In this document: piece after piece, positions 28,141 to 40,449 of the stretch
Layout of the letters: every line of letters begins with the position of its first letter
How positions within the stretch are numbered: position 1 is the first letter of the stretch
Assembly (NCBI RefSeq): GCF_036373705.1
Contig: NC_089857.1
Span: 34,606,784 to 34,670,783 of the forward strand
DNA length: 64,000 nt
Source of the DNA: Amia ocellicauda
Taxonomy: Eukaryota > Chordata > Actinopteri > Amiiformes > Amiidae
Reading direction: 5' to 3'
Position numbers and translations under genes: made by a program
Notes under the pieces: generated by a model
The model's input: only the letters and a program-made list of their open reading frames with translations
Databases searched by the model: none
Told to the model about the DNA's origin: nothing

Positions 28141-29064
28141 GCATGTTCATCAGTCTCTTTTTTTCTACAACATAAGAGTAAAACAGACAAGCATGGTTCA
28201 CATTTCTGCATAAATTATCTAGCCGGTCTCTTGTATTCGACCTATTTTTCCTGCTGGTTCATTGTTTCATTTCTTTGCAAACAGAGGTACTGTTCTGTTC
28301 TATCTGTGTATATGCCAATTTCTGTCTTTTTCCAATTAGTTTTTTCACACAGCTGTCAAAGACACGGTAGGAATATCCATGGATACCTAGGAAATAAACA
28401 GTGTCCTCTTCATTGCTAAAATAATTCTTATGAACTTTTACTGCCTGTTATTCATAGTTTTAACCATTTTACACTATTTAGAACCCATTCATATATTTCT
28501 GAATATATCACAACATTTTTTTAACAAATAGGTTCATATTATAGAAGAGAAGAAATAGTAGGCTATCTTTTACAAATACGTTTAATGCTACAAAGTTTAT
28601 ACGGTGCTTTTGAACTGAAATCATATATGGATTATATAGAATTAAAATTCAATTCTGCTGGGTGATCTACAATACTACCTGAATGGATATATTTTGCATA
28701 CATATAAAACAAATCAGAAATTGACTCAAATTGATTCAAATGGAACACTGTCCCTTCTTATGTGATGTCAGATTCAAATCACAAAAAGTTCTCACGGAGT
28801 ATTGGTTCTGGTTCTAGTATTAACATGCTAGTCTCCTTTGCTGAAAACAGAACTCAATGAGACTGTCCTCCCTGTCAAACTCTTGATGTCCACTTGGCAC
28901 AAAACACTACTTTAGGATTGCCCTTTTGGTGCAGATGTTGGAAAGATGTTTATAATGTGTTTTTTTCCCCACTCTACCCTGCTGCCAGCTGTTCCAAGAC
29001 AGGCATTTGAATTGGTGTATCTACTCAACAATGACCAGTAAACTAATGTTACTACTGCTACTAC

Positions 29065-30324
29065 GGTGCACCTGATCCTCGTGATTCTACATGCATCGAA
29101 GTCCTAACAGAAGAAAATTGTATCCAGTTGAGTTGAGGGGGGGCCGCCCCTCTAGCTCTCGGAGACAAAGGCATATGCAGTGAGCCTTCACAATATAGCC
29201 CCCCATTGTTGTCTATGGGACACCTAACGCAAATCCCCGCTAGAGGCATAAACACTGCAAATTATTTATTATTAGTTACTATTTATAAGTATGTGTTTGG
29301 GTAAAATTAACATTTTTGTTTTATTCTATAAACTACTGACAACATTTCTCCCAAATTCCAAATAAAAACATGAATGGAATGGAATGGCTGCCATACATGT
29401 AGAGATGCTGATTTAAGAACAAATTGCAGTGGTCTCTTATTTTTTTCCAGAGCTGTTTATTAAAATTAAGATAATTACTTTCTGCTTTCAGGTGGTCTCT
29501 GCACGGCCCTGTCATTGCGTGGTCTTGGTTATTAAAATAAATATATACACAAATAAGCTACATAAAGGCACTTTCAAAACACAACACGTTTAAAATGTAG
29601 CCTATCCATTTTAGGATCCTCGATACGATCATATAAAATCCAAGAAATGGAGACTGTAAAAGACGAAACTGAGACCAGTAAGGCTAAAGCAATATGGGCA
29701 TCTGGTGGCGCAAAGCCGGAGGGTTAAAACATGCAGTGTGCGGCCCCTGGGAGCTGAGAGCGAATGTATTGCGGCTTCTGGAGGCGGCGCCTAGCTTCCA
29801 TACAGAGCGCATGAACCTGTCTTCACTCTATTACGGTGTCTTAAATACACTACATATACATACATACATAAATACACAAAAGTATAAATGAAGGCTCCTT
29901 CAAGACATCACATGTTTAAAATGTAGCCTATCCATTTGCCTCTCCATGGGATCAATGAAAGGAGACAAATGGAGCGCTGTTACACACTGAACTGAGAGAT
30001 TAAGGATAAAGCAAGTGAATAGCGGCTTCTGTGGGTGCGGAGCCAGTCTAAAGCATACCGTGTGCAGCACCTGGGAGCTGCGAGATTTAAGGCTTAAACA
30101 AGTGAATGCCAGCTTCTGAGGGGCATAGGATAAAGCAGCGTGTTTATGCCACTAGTGGGGATTTAGACTACAGTGGGGGGCTATGTCATGAAGGCTCAAT
30201 GCATATGGCTTTGTTTCCGGGAGTTACAGGGCCGGCCCCCACTCGCCTCTATTGCAAAAAATAATATACATTTTTCTTCTGCTAGGCACTTCGATGCATG
30301 TAGAATTGCTAGGATCGGGTGCAC
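29065..30324. mobile_element. Fold-back element (~1.26 kb) with about 190-bp inverted arms and internal direct repeats
   Basis: The left arm 29065-29255 and right arm 30140-30324 are inverted copies sharing GTGCACC.GATCCT, ATTCTACATGCATCGAA, GCAGAAGAAAA, AGCCTTCA and ATAGCCCCCCA, with several small indels. The middle contains direct repeats: GTTTAAAATGTAGCCTATCC at about 29588 and 29914, and CTGGGAGCTG near 29746 and 30069. There is no coding region. Both outer ends run into ACT-rich trinucleotide sequence. This is a non-autonomous fold-back DNA element of unknown family. Confidence 0.7.
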
Positions 30325-30450
30325 TGCTGCTGGTAATACTACAACTACTTCCACTGCTTCCAAACTACTATTACTAGTATGACTACGACTACAACTACTA
30401 CTTCTTTTCCAACTACTAACACTTCTACCAGTGGTGCTACTATTATTACA
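30325..30450. repeat. Degenerate ACT/ACA trinucleotide microsatellite
   Basis: Many imperfect ACT, ACA and ACG triplets follow the right end of the fold-back element. A shorter ACTACTGCTACTAC stretch precedes its left end (29050-29063), suggesting the element split one microsatellite. The 90-codon open frame here is just the repeat read as poly-Thr. Confidence 0.75.
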
Positions 30451-31825
30451 ACTAATTATAATAAAGATAATCTCTTTCCAAATTATGCTGCATTAAAGCT
30501 ATCTGCTTTAAATAGAAAGCAGTTGTCATACACATGGCACAGGGAAGCTTTGGGATTTTCCCAGGAAAAAGTGATGCCATTGAACTGGATGTATTTATTC
30601 CCCCACAGTTTAATTACAAATTGCTTGTCGTGTTGCTCTCAGATAATATAAGAGGGGAACGTGTTTTTTTTTAAACTGCATGTGTGGTGCCTTTAATTAA
30701 TGGACCCTCAGTGGTAAACATACTGTCAGTGATGTTACTAGCCTGGAGAGTGGCAGGATTGTCTGCAAGTAAGAGAGGGAATGAGGTAATGGAAATGAAG
30801 GCTTGAGATTTTATGAGAGTTCAGAAAACATGATTAAAGGATAAAGGAAATGAAATACCACTCCACCGACCAGCTGTTAGTGTCCTATGGCGGGCAGACA
30901 GTGGAATAGGAATTTGTGATGCTTTGCTATGGCCTATGAGTCTGCCCAGTGTCTGAGCACCTGGTGGTGCACTCTGCGGGTTGGTATGGCTTCGTCCTGG
31001 ACACTTTTGGGTGCTCCACTGCCTGGCATTTGTGTGGCTGTGCGCTGGGCCCGGCTCCCTCCATAAGGAATCCGGTGCTGGCTTCAGTTGAACCTCAGTA
31101 GCCTGTGCATGCCCCTGACCTTTGCTATTGTGAGGATGGTTGAGACAGAAGGTTTCCCATCTCCTGCCTCTGTTTACACTCATACCTGTCTGCCAGTCTC
31201 TGTCTGTGCATCCTGGTAGGCTGTTGGCCTCGCTGCTGTCGCTGTTATGAACCGCCCTGCCCCCCACCCTACAAAAAAAAATGTTTTTTTATTTTCCTTT
31301 TATGAGTAGTGGAGCATGACTTCTGGCCTGGCTCCTGCTCTTGTCGTAAGTGATACGCAGATGCCTACAGCCTCTTACTCCAAAAAACGTTTTACACTAT
31401 CAAAAAACAGAAACAGCTAACATTAATAGTATAATAAAAAAAAAAAAAACATTCTTATCCTGAAGAAGAAAAAAAAGCAATGAGTAATGAAGCCTGGGAC
31501 TTGAGTTTCCACACAGATAATAAAGCAAACATTTACTCTAACTGCTTAGTAACTTTCTCATAAACAATTGTCAGTCAAGGCCTCAGCCATCTCAGTGCGA
31601 CTGGATTCCTGCCCACCTCACCCTGTGGATAAGTATGACTTGTACACTTCCACTCTCTTGCAATAAACCTTTTAAACAATTATGTATTTATACATGAAGA
31701 GAAATCAGGGGAGCCAGGTTGCTGAAACAAGTCAAGGCTTAATATGTTGCTTTGGTAACAAAATACGATTCTAAGATACATTCCCAGTCTTTGCAACAAA
31801 TACGTATATAAAACACGTACAACGC

Positions 31826-31912
31826 CAGAGAGGTGAACCAAGAATCGAAGCTGCAGCCTATTGTCTGGAGGTCGCTGGTTTAAATCCAGACTAGGCTATT
31901 GAAGACAGGAGC
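31826..31912 (+). mobile_element. Possible tRNA-derived SINE remnant
   Basis: GGTCGCTGGTTTAAATCCAG resembles a degraded tRNA B-box and T-arm, preceded about 30 nt upstream by an A-box-like stretch. There is no clear tail or target duplication. Low confidence. Confidence 0.22.
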
Positions 31913-34857
31913 CATACAACCTTAATAGTAGTTGTTAATTTAAGTGCTGCTGGAGATCACTGCTGTGCAGAGAACAAGGGGCTCTTCAGTTCACCGCACA
32001 TCAACAACCGCTCACACGGACTAGGTGCCTGCCTGACACTGTTCTCCTCTTGACTCTTGTTATGTGGAAAATAAGCAGATGGGCTTGCTTGTATATGTCT
32101 TGGAGGAAAGCTGTCCTTAGCTCACCCAGTCTATCGCCGAGTTGCAGAGACAGGTCTGTATGAATAACAACTGGATTTTTTAGAACAGTCTTGTAAGAGG
32201 TGCAAAATAATTGACAGTTTTACATGTGTTCAATAAATAGGGCAGAGTAAACTATACAAAAAAAGAAAAGATAAAGGTTTAAAAGCAAACCTCAAATGTT
32301 TGTATCTGAGGCCTTTGATGATTTTGAATAAATTAGATATTTAGCTACCTTTTCTATTAACTCATTGATTCCAAAGCAGTGGTGAATCACAAAGAGACTG
32401 TAGACTGTATCTCACTATACAAAATTGTGGTACTGGAAGAATGCTCCCCATACTTTGGTAGAATTGTGAAAATTTAGGCCCTGTGTAGCTTTCTAATCAG
32501 AAGAGCCAAGCATGGCATTGTAATTGTTTGTTAAATGCTTCTAACTGGGATTTGGTTTCTGCCAAAATATGAAGAGTACTGTTGTGTATGGCAATCTCCC
32601 ATAGGCACACATCAGTTTGAGACCTCCAGCCTTTTATACAGTTGATTAATTTGATGTAAACAGAACTTCGCAGTGACAGCGCACGTGGGTATGTTGATTT
32701 CTGCGATTGCCTTTATGCGAGAGTTAGGATTAGTATATCAGCTGTAACAGGCACAGACAAGAGCCAAGAGCTGAACAAGCAGAAATCCTATTTAGACCTT
32801 GTAAGCTAGGTTGTGGGTTCAGACAGCAACTTCCTTTTTCAATAACAAGTTTTCAAAGCAGACTCTTGGTAAATCCTATTGAGGGCATAAGAACAGGGAG
32901 ATGATGTAATCCCTTTAATGGCTGTGTCATGGACTCTTCATGTGCTATCTGGGATCGGCTTGAATGTGTCATTCCACAATACTGTGTGTATCTATCAGGA
33001 TATCGATGTGTCCAATTGTTTTCAGCATTGTTGTGATCTAGTTGTAAGCACATCTGCAATAGTTTAATAAACTTTGAGTCTGGCAGGACCAAAACACTTC
33101 CAACAACTGCAAGCCAATTTTACAATTAGTAGTGTCTGCATACTGCATGGGAATTTATTTACTTTCTCTACCCACCAATCCAAAACAGTTACTTTCCATT
33201 GTTTGACATGAAACGTAAATGAAGCTGTGGATGTCAGTGAACCCTCCATTAAAATTCTTAATCCTCTAATGGATTGATTTTTAATTAGAGAACACTTCGG
33301 TCTGGATCACCATCACCTCGCAAGTGAGAGTGAACGGATGAAATACAGATGAATACAGTATAATGACCAAGTGATGCGATATAATCTGATGTAACAACAA
33401 AGAAATATGTTTTTAATTTCAAGAGTTTAGAGGTCTCCCAGGAAGATTTTTTTTTTTACATTTTGATTTCTTAAATAAAACTTAGCCACATAGTTACAGT
33501 TTTTCAGTTCTTTCTTCTCATTCTCTATAAACTTTAATTAACATTAATTACAAAATACCCCATATTACATAACTAAAATGTACAGCAGCCACAGTAGTCT
33601 TGGTGTAGCTGATTTCCCTTCCTACTGATGTCTCTCTATCCAGAAAGAAGCAGACAGCTTGTAATATTGCTATGCTCAGTGGAGTACCAGTAACTCATAC
33701 CATGTGTTACTCTCAGTAAATGCTGATTCTTGGACTGCTTTAGTTAGTGGTGCTTTAAGAACAAATCATTACTATCTAGAACTCAGGTAATGTCATCAGA
33801 AACATGACAGGCCTTAAACTGAAACTACAGATTTTTAATAAAAGTAGCCTTTTAAATATTGCCATTGATTTTCAGATATTTTATTGCATGTTGCATAGAT
33901 ATAACCAAGTAAAATACTACATAGTCACACCAGTTACATACATATATGTGTCTAATGTTAAAGCTTTTGTTGTGCAGTGTGTGTTACTGTTTTAAGGTTC
34001 CCAGTTATGTATCTCTCATAATTATGTGTGTGATACTTGACCCTACTGGCTTCCCATTTAACATATACAATATGCCGTTATGTCTGTAACTATTCAGATG
34101 ATAAGATTTCTAAATGTCGTACCGTCCCACTCCTTTATTACATACACAGAACATATATTTACCAGATTATACAACATTCAGAGGGTTATATATCATCAAA
34201 GTTTATAAAAAGGTTTTTTCCTAATCTGAATCTGGGACACAGCTGTTAAGTTGGTCTGCCCAGTGCAGTAATGCCTGGGCTTCCTTCCTATTGGTTATAT
34301 GTTGTGCACAGCTTGAGGCAAGGAAAGATTCCCATTTGCTTCCCGTGTGTTTGAGCAAAGCAATGGGATGAAACTGTGACCTTTACACAGAGAACAAGGC
34401 ATTCTGCTATTCAGAACCCAGCTTTAGAGGACAATCTTTCAATTTCCCCTGAGTCAGGAAGTGAAGCATGATGCGAGCTAATAGCATGTGCTGTCTTTAT
34501 ATAATAGGAAGATGTTGTGCTTGGAAACAACTCTTATCCCAAAGGGTGAAAACATCTTAAAAATTCAAAGAACAGTGTAAGATCTGTGGAATTCGGGAGG
34601 TCTCCAGAAAGCACCCTGAAGTGATGGAAAACTGAAAATGGTTTAGTTGGCAAAAGCAGTAAAACGATCCCAGGAAAGAATGATTTGGTCAGCAAATAAT
34701 AAGAAAACACATGACATCTAAGGTTATCATTACACTAGCTGTTGCAAAAGTCTTAATATGTAGCAGATGCCCCTTTAATCTGCTTACTTATTGTTTTCAT
34801 ATTGTCAGCTCTTCTTGTGTAAATATGTTTTGCTGTGTTTTGCAGCTTATCACTCTA

Positions 34858-34945
34858 GAACAGGCATGGACATCTCCAGGTCTTGGGGGTCATGGTCCTC
34901 TGGTTTATGTTTCATGTTCTTGTCCTCAAGGTTTAATCAGTTTCT
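34858..34945. mobile_element. MITE fragment
   Basis: GGCATGGACATCTCCAGGTCTTGGGGG followed by CTCTGGTTTATGTTTCATG and GTTTAATCAG resembles the common 'CCAGGTCCTGG..CAGGTTT..TTAATTA' end of small fish DNA elements. Only one end can be seen. Confidence 0.3.
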
Positions 34946-35833
34946 AATTTAGATGTATGTGTAGAACCTGCAGAAATCTGGCTCTAACTATACTGGCAGT
35001 CACAATTACAGGGCCACATAGACATTCTCACTGATATACTGAGAATCCAGCTGAACTGTAAATTCATATGGAAATGCATTCACTTTCTCCAACTGCAAAC
35101 TCTTCTCACTGAGATTGAGGATGAGGTCACTTCAGGTACTGCAGTAGAACAAGGGGAGAGATGATAGTCGACAGGCACTCTCCCTAGAATGTTAAAATAC
35201 TTATTGAATGGAAACTGCTCTGGCCTTTAACCTTCAAAGACTATGCTTAAGTCATCTAAAAAACTGAATATGCTTGCAGATGAACACGGACTTCCTTCTA
35301 ACTTCTTTCCCATTCCACTCCATACCGTAATTATCAAGGAGAGATCATGAGAATTCAAGAAAGTTCAAAAAGAAAGCCTGTATACTGTATATTTACACAC
35401 ACACAAAGTAACAACCGTAAAAGTTAAAAATATGAAAGATGGCAAAGTCGTGCATTTGAGGCCTAGTATCACACTAGTACAAATTCTCAAACTGCCAAGG
35501 TTGTCTATGTCCTTTGGGAAACATACAAAACATGAACTGTGTGCAACTCTTGTTCTTTAAAGGAGGAACTGTAGGACAAAGCTCTAACAATTCATCAATT
35601 GTATTTTTAGGACATTTCATGCAGTCTGCAGTTTTGGTTGCTTGCCAGGGAAAGAAGCCATTAAACATGTAGACTTCTTCTGGTAAAATTAAGGAAGAAA
35701 GAGGGATCATTCTTCTTTCTTTTGACTCATTTTAGTAAGTAAAGAACAAGAAACATAACATTTAACATAAGTGTATAAAATGTTCTCACTGAACAAGTCT
35801 CAGGTAATTTTAAAAAGCATTCATTGTCCTTCA

Positions 35834-35835
<2 letters not shown>

Positions 35836-35872
<37 letters not shown>

Positions 35873-35895
35873 TATACATATATACGTATATATAC

Positions 35896-35982
<87 letters not shown>
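35836..35982. repeat. Long (TA)n microsatellite
   Basis: About 147 nt of TA repeats, interrupted by a few CA and CG units in the first half (TATACATATATACATA, TATACGTA). The 72-117 aa Tyr-Ile open frames across it are artefacts of the repeat. Confidence 0.98.
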
Positions 35983-35983
<1 letters not shown>

Positions 35984-37554
35984 TACTGATAAAAGGAAGT
36001 TTAGGTTTAAATGTTTGTAAACATGTGCTGCTAGTATATGAAGTCAAATGTAGTTTAATTGTAATCACTCTGCAAATCAAATTGTGGTGTCATACCTGGA
36101 TCCATTGTCTCATATTATTCCTCAAACTATTTCAAATCACTTTATAAAAGTATTATCATTTGTTTTAATAAAAATATAGAATCACCAACTTTAGTACATT
36201 CATTTTTGTGTGTAATCTTAGGCTTTGTTGTTTTCGACATCTGTAGTACTGGGTCATAGTTTTATGGGTGTGCTTTCATCTCCTTCCAAGAAAGAAAACA
36301 AATCAAATAAAAGACCAGTTACCACAGTTACAGACAGAGATGTTCCTGTTGTATTAATTGAACTTTGAGTTTCCCTGGCATGCTTGGCATTAAAAATGTT
36401 AGGCTGTATCACACATTATTTCTCAATTTTGTGTGCAGGGTGGGTGATGATAAAGGCCAGGATTTGTTTATATGCTTTAAGTAGAGCTTAAAAATTACTT
36501 AATTAAAAATTGATTAATTACTGTTTTTTGTTTTGATTTGTTTTTTTAACATTTATGCTCATTACAGTTCAAAGAAAACAGGATATTGTATGCATATATG
36601 TATAAAAAATAAAATGATTTGCTCTTGGAATTACAAATAATGGTGCAACATAAATTAGTTAAATAGTTAATGATTTTGGGTTGACGTATACTGTGCCTGG
36701 TGTAATTTATCCCTCTTCATCTTGTCCTTTTTATTTAGATAACTCAAAAATTGTATGACAAATCTTACTGAAAATGAGCATGCTTGCACAATGTTCTAAA
36801 TTTCACAATGGTTTGACTCGCACATGTGGATATCATCTACATAGGGCAGATCAGTCAAATTTGAAAGATACAAATATAGCCACTCAAAGCCACAGACATT
36901 AAAGAAAAACTATACTTATACCAATCCTTCTGAACGTACAAGTGGAGATTTTTTCCCTAAGGTATATAAATATAGACTGACATATTATATCATTTTGGGC
37001 GTTCCTCCATCTAATGTAGACACATCACTAGTGTGTGTGTGGGGGGGAGTAATCATTAAAGACACATGAGAGACAAATGTGTCACTTTGGAATAAACATG
37101 CAATCTTGTCCATAAAAATCAAGACAATTGTAGCAGAAAAAAGGAATGGCTCAATGCCATTTTCTGAGTACAGAATGACATTACCAATCCTTTATATCAT
37201 ATCCTGTATGTTAAAAAAACTGATCTAAACCACGCAGACCAGATGATTTGCTGTATTCAACATCCAGTTAACGGTCAGCAACTTCACAATAACAAAATGA
37301 AAGCAGATAATAGAATAAGCAGACTAATATAGTAACTGTGGAGGGTTTAGAACCAAGATGTGAATTCTACATGTAATGTCTTTCTTCAAAGCTGTAGAGT
37401 GCTCCTGCTCAGACACTAACGATCTGCAGACAACTGCAGGGTGGAAAAAAAGTCTCTACTCTTGGACTTTGGTTCTCGAGTTTTGGCAGGTCTTTAGTTC
37501 CCATAGGTATAAATGTGGTTTCTCTATAAAATTCTGCACTGGTGTTTTTTGGAC

Positions 37555-37640
37555 TAGGACAGGAATGGGCAACTCCAGTTCTGAGGGGCCAGATGCCTGT
37601 AGGTTAAATAGGGACTTTTTAGTAAGAAACTGGTTCAGAC
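37555..37640. mobile_element. MITE fragment
   Basis: GACAGGAATGGGCAACTCCAGTTCTGAGGGGCCAG followed by TGTAGGTTAAATAG resembles the same end type as at 34858-34945, suggesting two decayed copies of one small DNA element family. The partner end is not identified. Confidence 0.3.
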
Positions 37641-40067
37641 CCAGTGTTTCTCATTAGCTGGATAAATGTATGATGATTTGAAAGCATATATCTATCACCT
37701 CCTGAAAATAGATTGTATTACATTTCATGAGTACGTATATTGTTCAAAACCTTGCATCTAATGTGAACATATTCTTCTGAATACAATAATGTGTTGAGCT
37801 GAATGTATTGCATAACACTACATTTTATTTTGGTGCATTATAAAGTTCAAGTACATTTAACTCTAGCTCAGCCGAAACACAACCAAACCAAAATTTGGCT
37901 ATACCAAATACTCTTAGTCCTACCAAGCCATAAACGCAGCATGAATCTACGTCCATACCTCCGTTCCTCCTGTCCAGCTATAGCCAGTGGAATCATTACC
38001 ATACACATTAATGGATGTCCAAGGTGCCCATACCTGAACCCAGCTAAATTTTGCATTGAAATAAGTATAAGGGCTCAGACTAGTGTTAGGGTTTGTGTTT
38101 GTCTTAGGCTAGGGTGAGGGTTATCTTACCTAATTACCTCGATTTCCATAATCGTTACGGTTGCATTTCTACTTGGAAAACTTCAACAGAAAGAGTGGCA
38201 GCATATACATGTATTGTTTTTCTGTGGAAATTGTAGGACATACATTTTGCTGATGTTACTGTAGGGAGTTTGATTTTCAACTTTTGGCTATATGTTTTCA
38301 GTGTAGCATTCACTATAGTCTTCAATACAGATGACATCTGATGGTATGGATGGCTTCAAAAAGTGTCTACATTGTTGAAAACGTGTACAGTAATAGGCAG
38401 ACAGGTCACTATGAGGTTTATGTGGGAGTCTCCATTGTAATTACAGCTGCGTGTATAGTAAAAAAAAAATCCCCAGTAGTAGACATAGGAAAATGACCTC
38501 ATTCTAAAACACACAACAGAGCCGCGGTGATGGGAACACCAGGGGGGAGGGGTGGAAAATACTTAATGAAAGGGTTCGAAGTTTCTCTTCATACATTAGC
38601 TTTAGTTTTTCATCTTGGCATATATAAGGCTGTGCATATGATTTGTAATACTAACTTTCGCCTTTCCTTCTACAATTGTTGAAGGATTTTTAAAGGACAT
38701 TGTAAACAGGCACAATGTTGCTGGCACAACTACTTACGGAAATGTTTTCTTGTACATTTTTTCTGCCTTGTGAGAAATTATTGAAGACAGACAAGAAAAT
38801 GGTAACACGGTCACGTTACACACAACTGCACAGCCTGTGTTTATTATGGTCACAGAGATGGAAACCATGTCTGCCAATAGACACTGCCTCTGATTGTGCT
38901 GACCTTGTAAGATCTTGTAAGTCTGTCCTATCCCAACAGAGTTTGATAAAAGGGAACGCAATAATAGCTTCCAAATGTGTTTTAGTCAATGGATGCTAAA
39001 CTGACCACCACAGGGTTGTGTTTGGGACCTTTGACATGTGGAATTATGTAATTTGCCAATGAAAAGCTATGTATCCTGTAACTGGAGGGGCCCCACTCAG
39101 CGTTTCACAAAAAGCCCTGTTTTCCTTGCCACACACTGAAGCAAATTATCTGTATTCCACCTAGGTCTGCAAATTCCTATGACAGACTAGTGTGATAGAC
39201 CAGGTGCTGTAGCATGCTGGCTTATTGTCTACTACAATTATACATTAAAACCAATTTTTAAAAGCCTGAGGGGAAAAGGAAAATCCAATCTGAGGAAACT
39301 GCAGGGAAAATACCTACTTAACATGGCACAACGCTGGGTATTCGCTTTGCTCCCAGTGGGGAAAAAAACATATTTTGATTTTCCAAAAGCACTCTACCAA
39401 AGACTGAGTAACTGCTTGGTATTTGAGCGCAAGTGATACTTCATATCAGTAATACCAAGACTACCTAAAATAAGCAGGAATCAGAATCAGAACTGTAATT
39501 TCTACATTATATCGGCCATAGTACTGGTAGAAATGTGTACACCAAAATTATTATGTCCCATTAAAGTTGGTGAATATGAAAAGCTTTTATTATGTTTAAA
39601 AATCCTGTTTGGGTTTAATTCCATGTGTAAACAGATAAATAAATAACCATACATAAATACGATCTAAGATTTGTATAAAAAATGAAAACATATGATATCC
39701 TTTGGTGCAGTCCAAAAGGACAAAGGTTAAGTAGTGACAGGCAGTGTGAGTGTGAGGAAAGGAAATTAGGATCATGGGGAAATTCGGCAGCTTCTCAGAA
39801 AACTGACTATAACTTAGAAAAACACTTGGCAGAAGCATGTCCTATTGCAGGTTTTAAGCAATACCCATTGATGACATAGGAATTGAAAACACAGGATATT
39901 GGAAAGAAAGCATAATATTTTTTTGGGGAGGAATAAGGACTGGCTGCCTGTCCTCAACTATCCCTTTTCACTGCTGTGATGTCCAGAGCTGGGGAATCTC
40001 CCTTCATGACTTCTCTTTACAATAGAACTAACCTATACTGCACCAGGAGTTTCTATTTTTTCTATTC

Positions 40068-40073
40068 TTTATT
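40068..40073 (-). terminator. Candidate CFAP95 poly(A) signal
   Basis: TTTATT on the plus strand reads AATAAA on the minus strand, 179 nt downstream of the CFAP95 stop codon. This is a plausible short 3' UTR end. Confidence 0.55.
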
Positions 40074-40251
40074 ATTTTTTACAGTTTCTATATGAAAAAC
40101 AAAAATGACCATGAGTCTGTCAAAGATTGCTTTTATTGGTTCACTAACTCCAGTGCCAAAAAACAAATACCAACTATGTAAAGAACATGACACGGGAACC
40201 AGGAATGGCATTACATATGCTAAAGTAATTGAAACCACAGACTCTTTTTCC

Positions 40252-40449
40252 TTAAGAAGGAAACGATATGACATGTAGAGTTATGGGATCGCTGGGCTGG
40301 GTGACCCTGCTCTTAATGTCTCGGTTGCTGTAGAGGCCGCTCTCGTCCTGCCAGGTGTTGCGGCCCTTTCTGCGGTAGTCTGCTGTGTCAGTGAACTGCG
40401 ATTGGCATCTTTTATAGGCCAAGGAGCAGTCAGGCTGCTCTCTCGCACT
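40252..40449 (-). CDS. cfap95: CFAP95 last coding exon
   Basis: The acceptor CCCAAAG precedes AGTGCGAGA; phase 0 joins to exon 4 ending CAACCT|GTAAGT. The exon encodes 65 residues with the conserved [29 protein letters not shown] block and ends SFPS-TAA. This is the most conserved part of the protein. A frame-shadow open frame overlaps it and is not real. Confidence 0.9.
   Translation of the reverse strand, partial: SAREQPDCSLAYKRCQSQFTDTADYRRKGRNTWQDESGLYSNRDIKSRVTQPSDPITLHVISFPS

Larger units (their letters stand above)
30451..40067. other. Intergenic region between MAMDC2 and CFAP95, no gene seen
   Basis: Almost 10 kb, mostly AT-rich. It contains a somewhat GC-richer block at 30860-31270 with a 148-codon minus-strand frame of no recognisable content, a possible SINE at 31826-31912, a (TA)n tract at 35836-35982, and short MITE-type fragments near 34858-34945 and 37555-37640. 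No exon with splice signals and homology was recognised. Confidence 0.6.

Noticed and set aside
30821..31267. 148-codon minus-strand open frame in a GC-richer intergenic block
   Set aside because: The translation has no recognisable domain, is rich in S, G, H, Q and R, lacks splice or promoter context, and probably reflects local base composition.
35474..35710. 78-codon minus-strand frame with several cysteines
   Set aside because: No recognised motif arrangement, no splice context, and it lies in intergenic sequence; chance cannot be excluded without a database search.
35727..36147. 72-117 aa open frames of alternating Tyr and Ile
   Set aside because: They are translations of the (TA)n microsatellite, not proteins.
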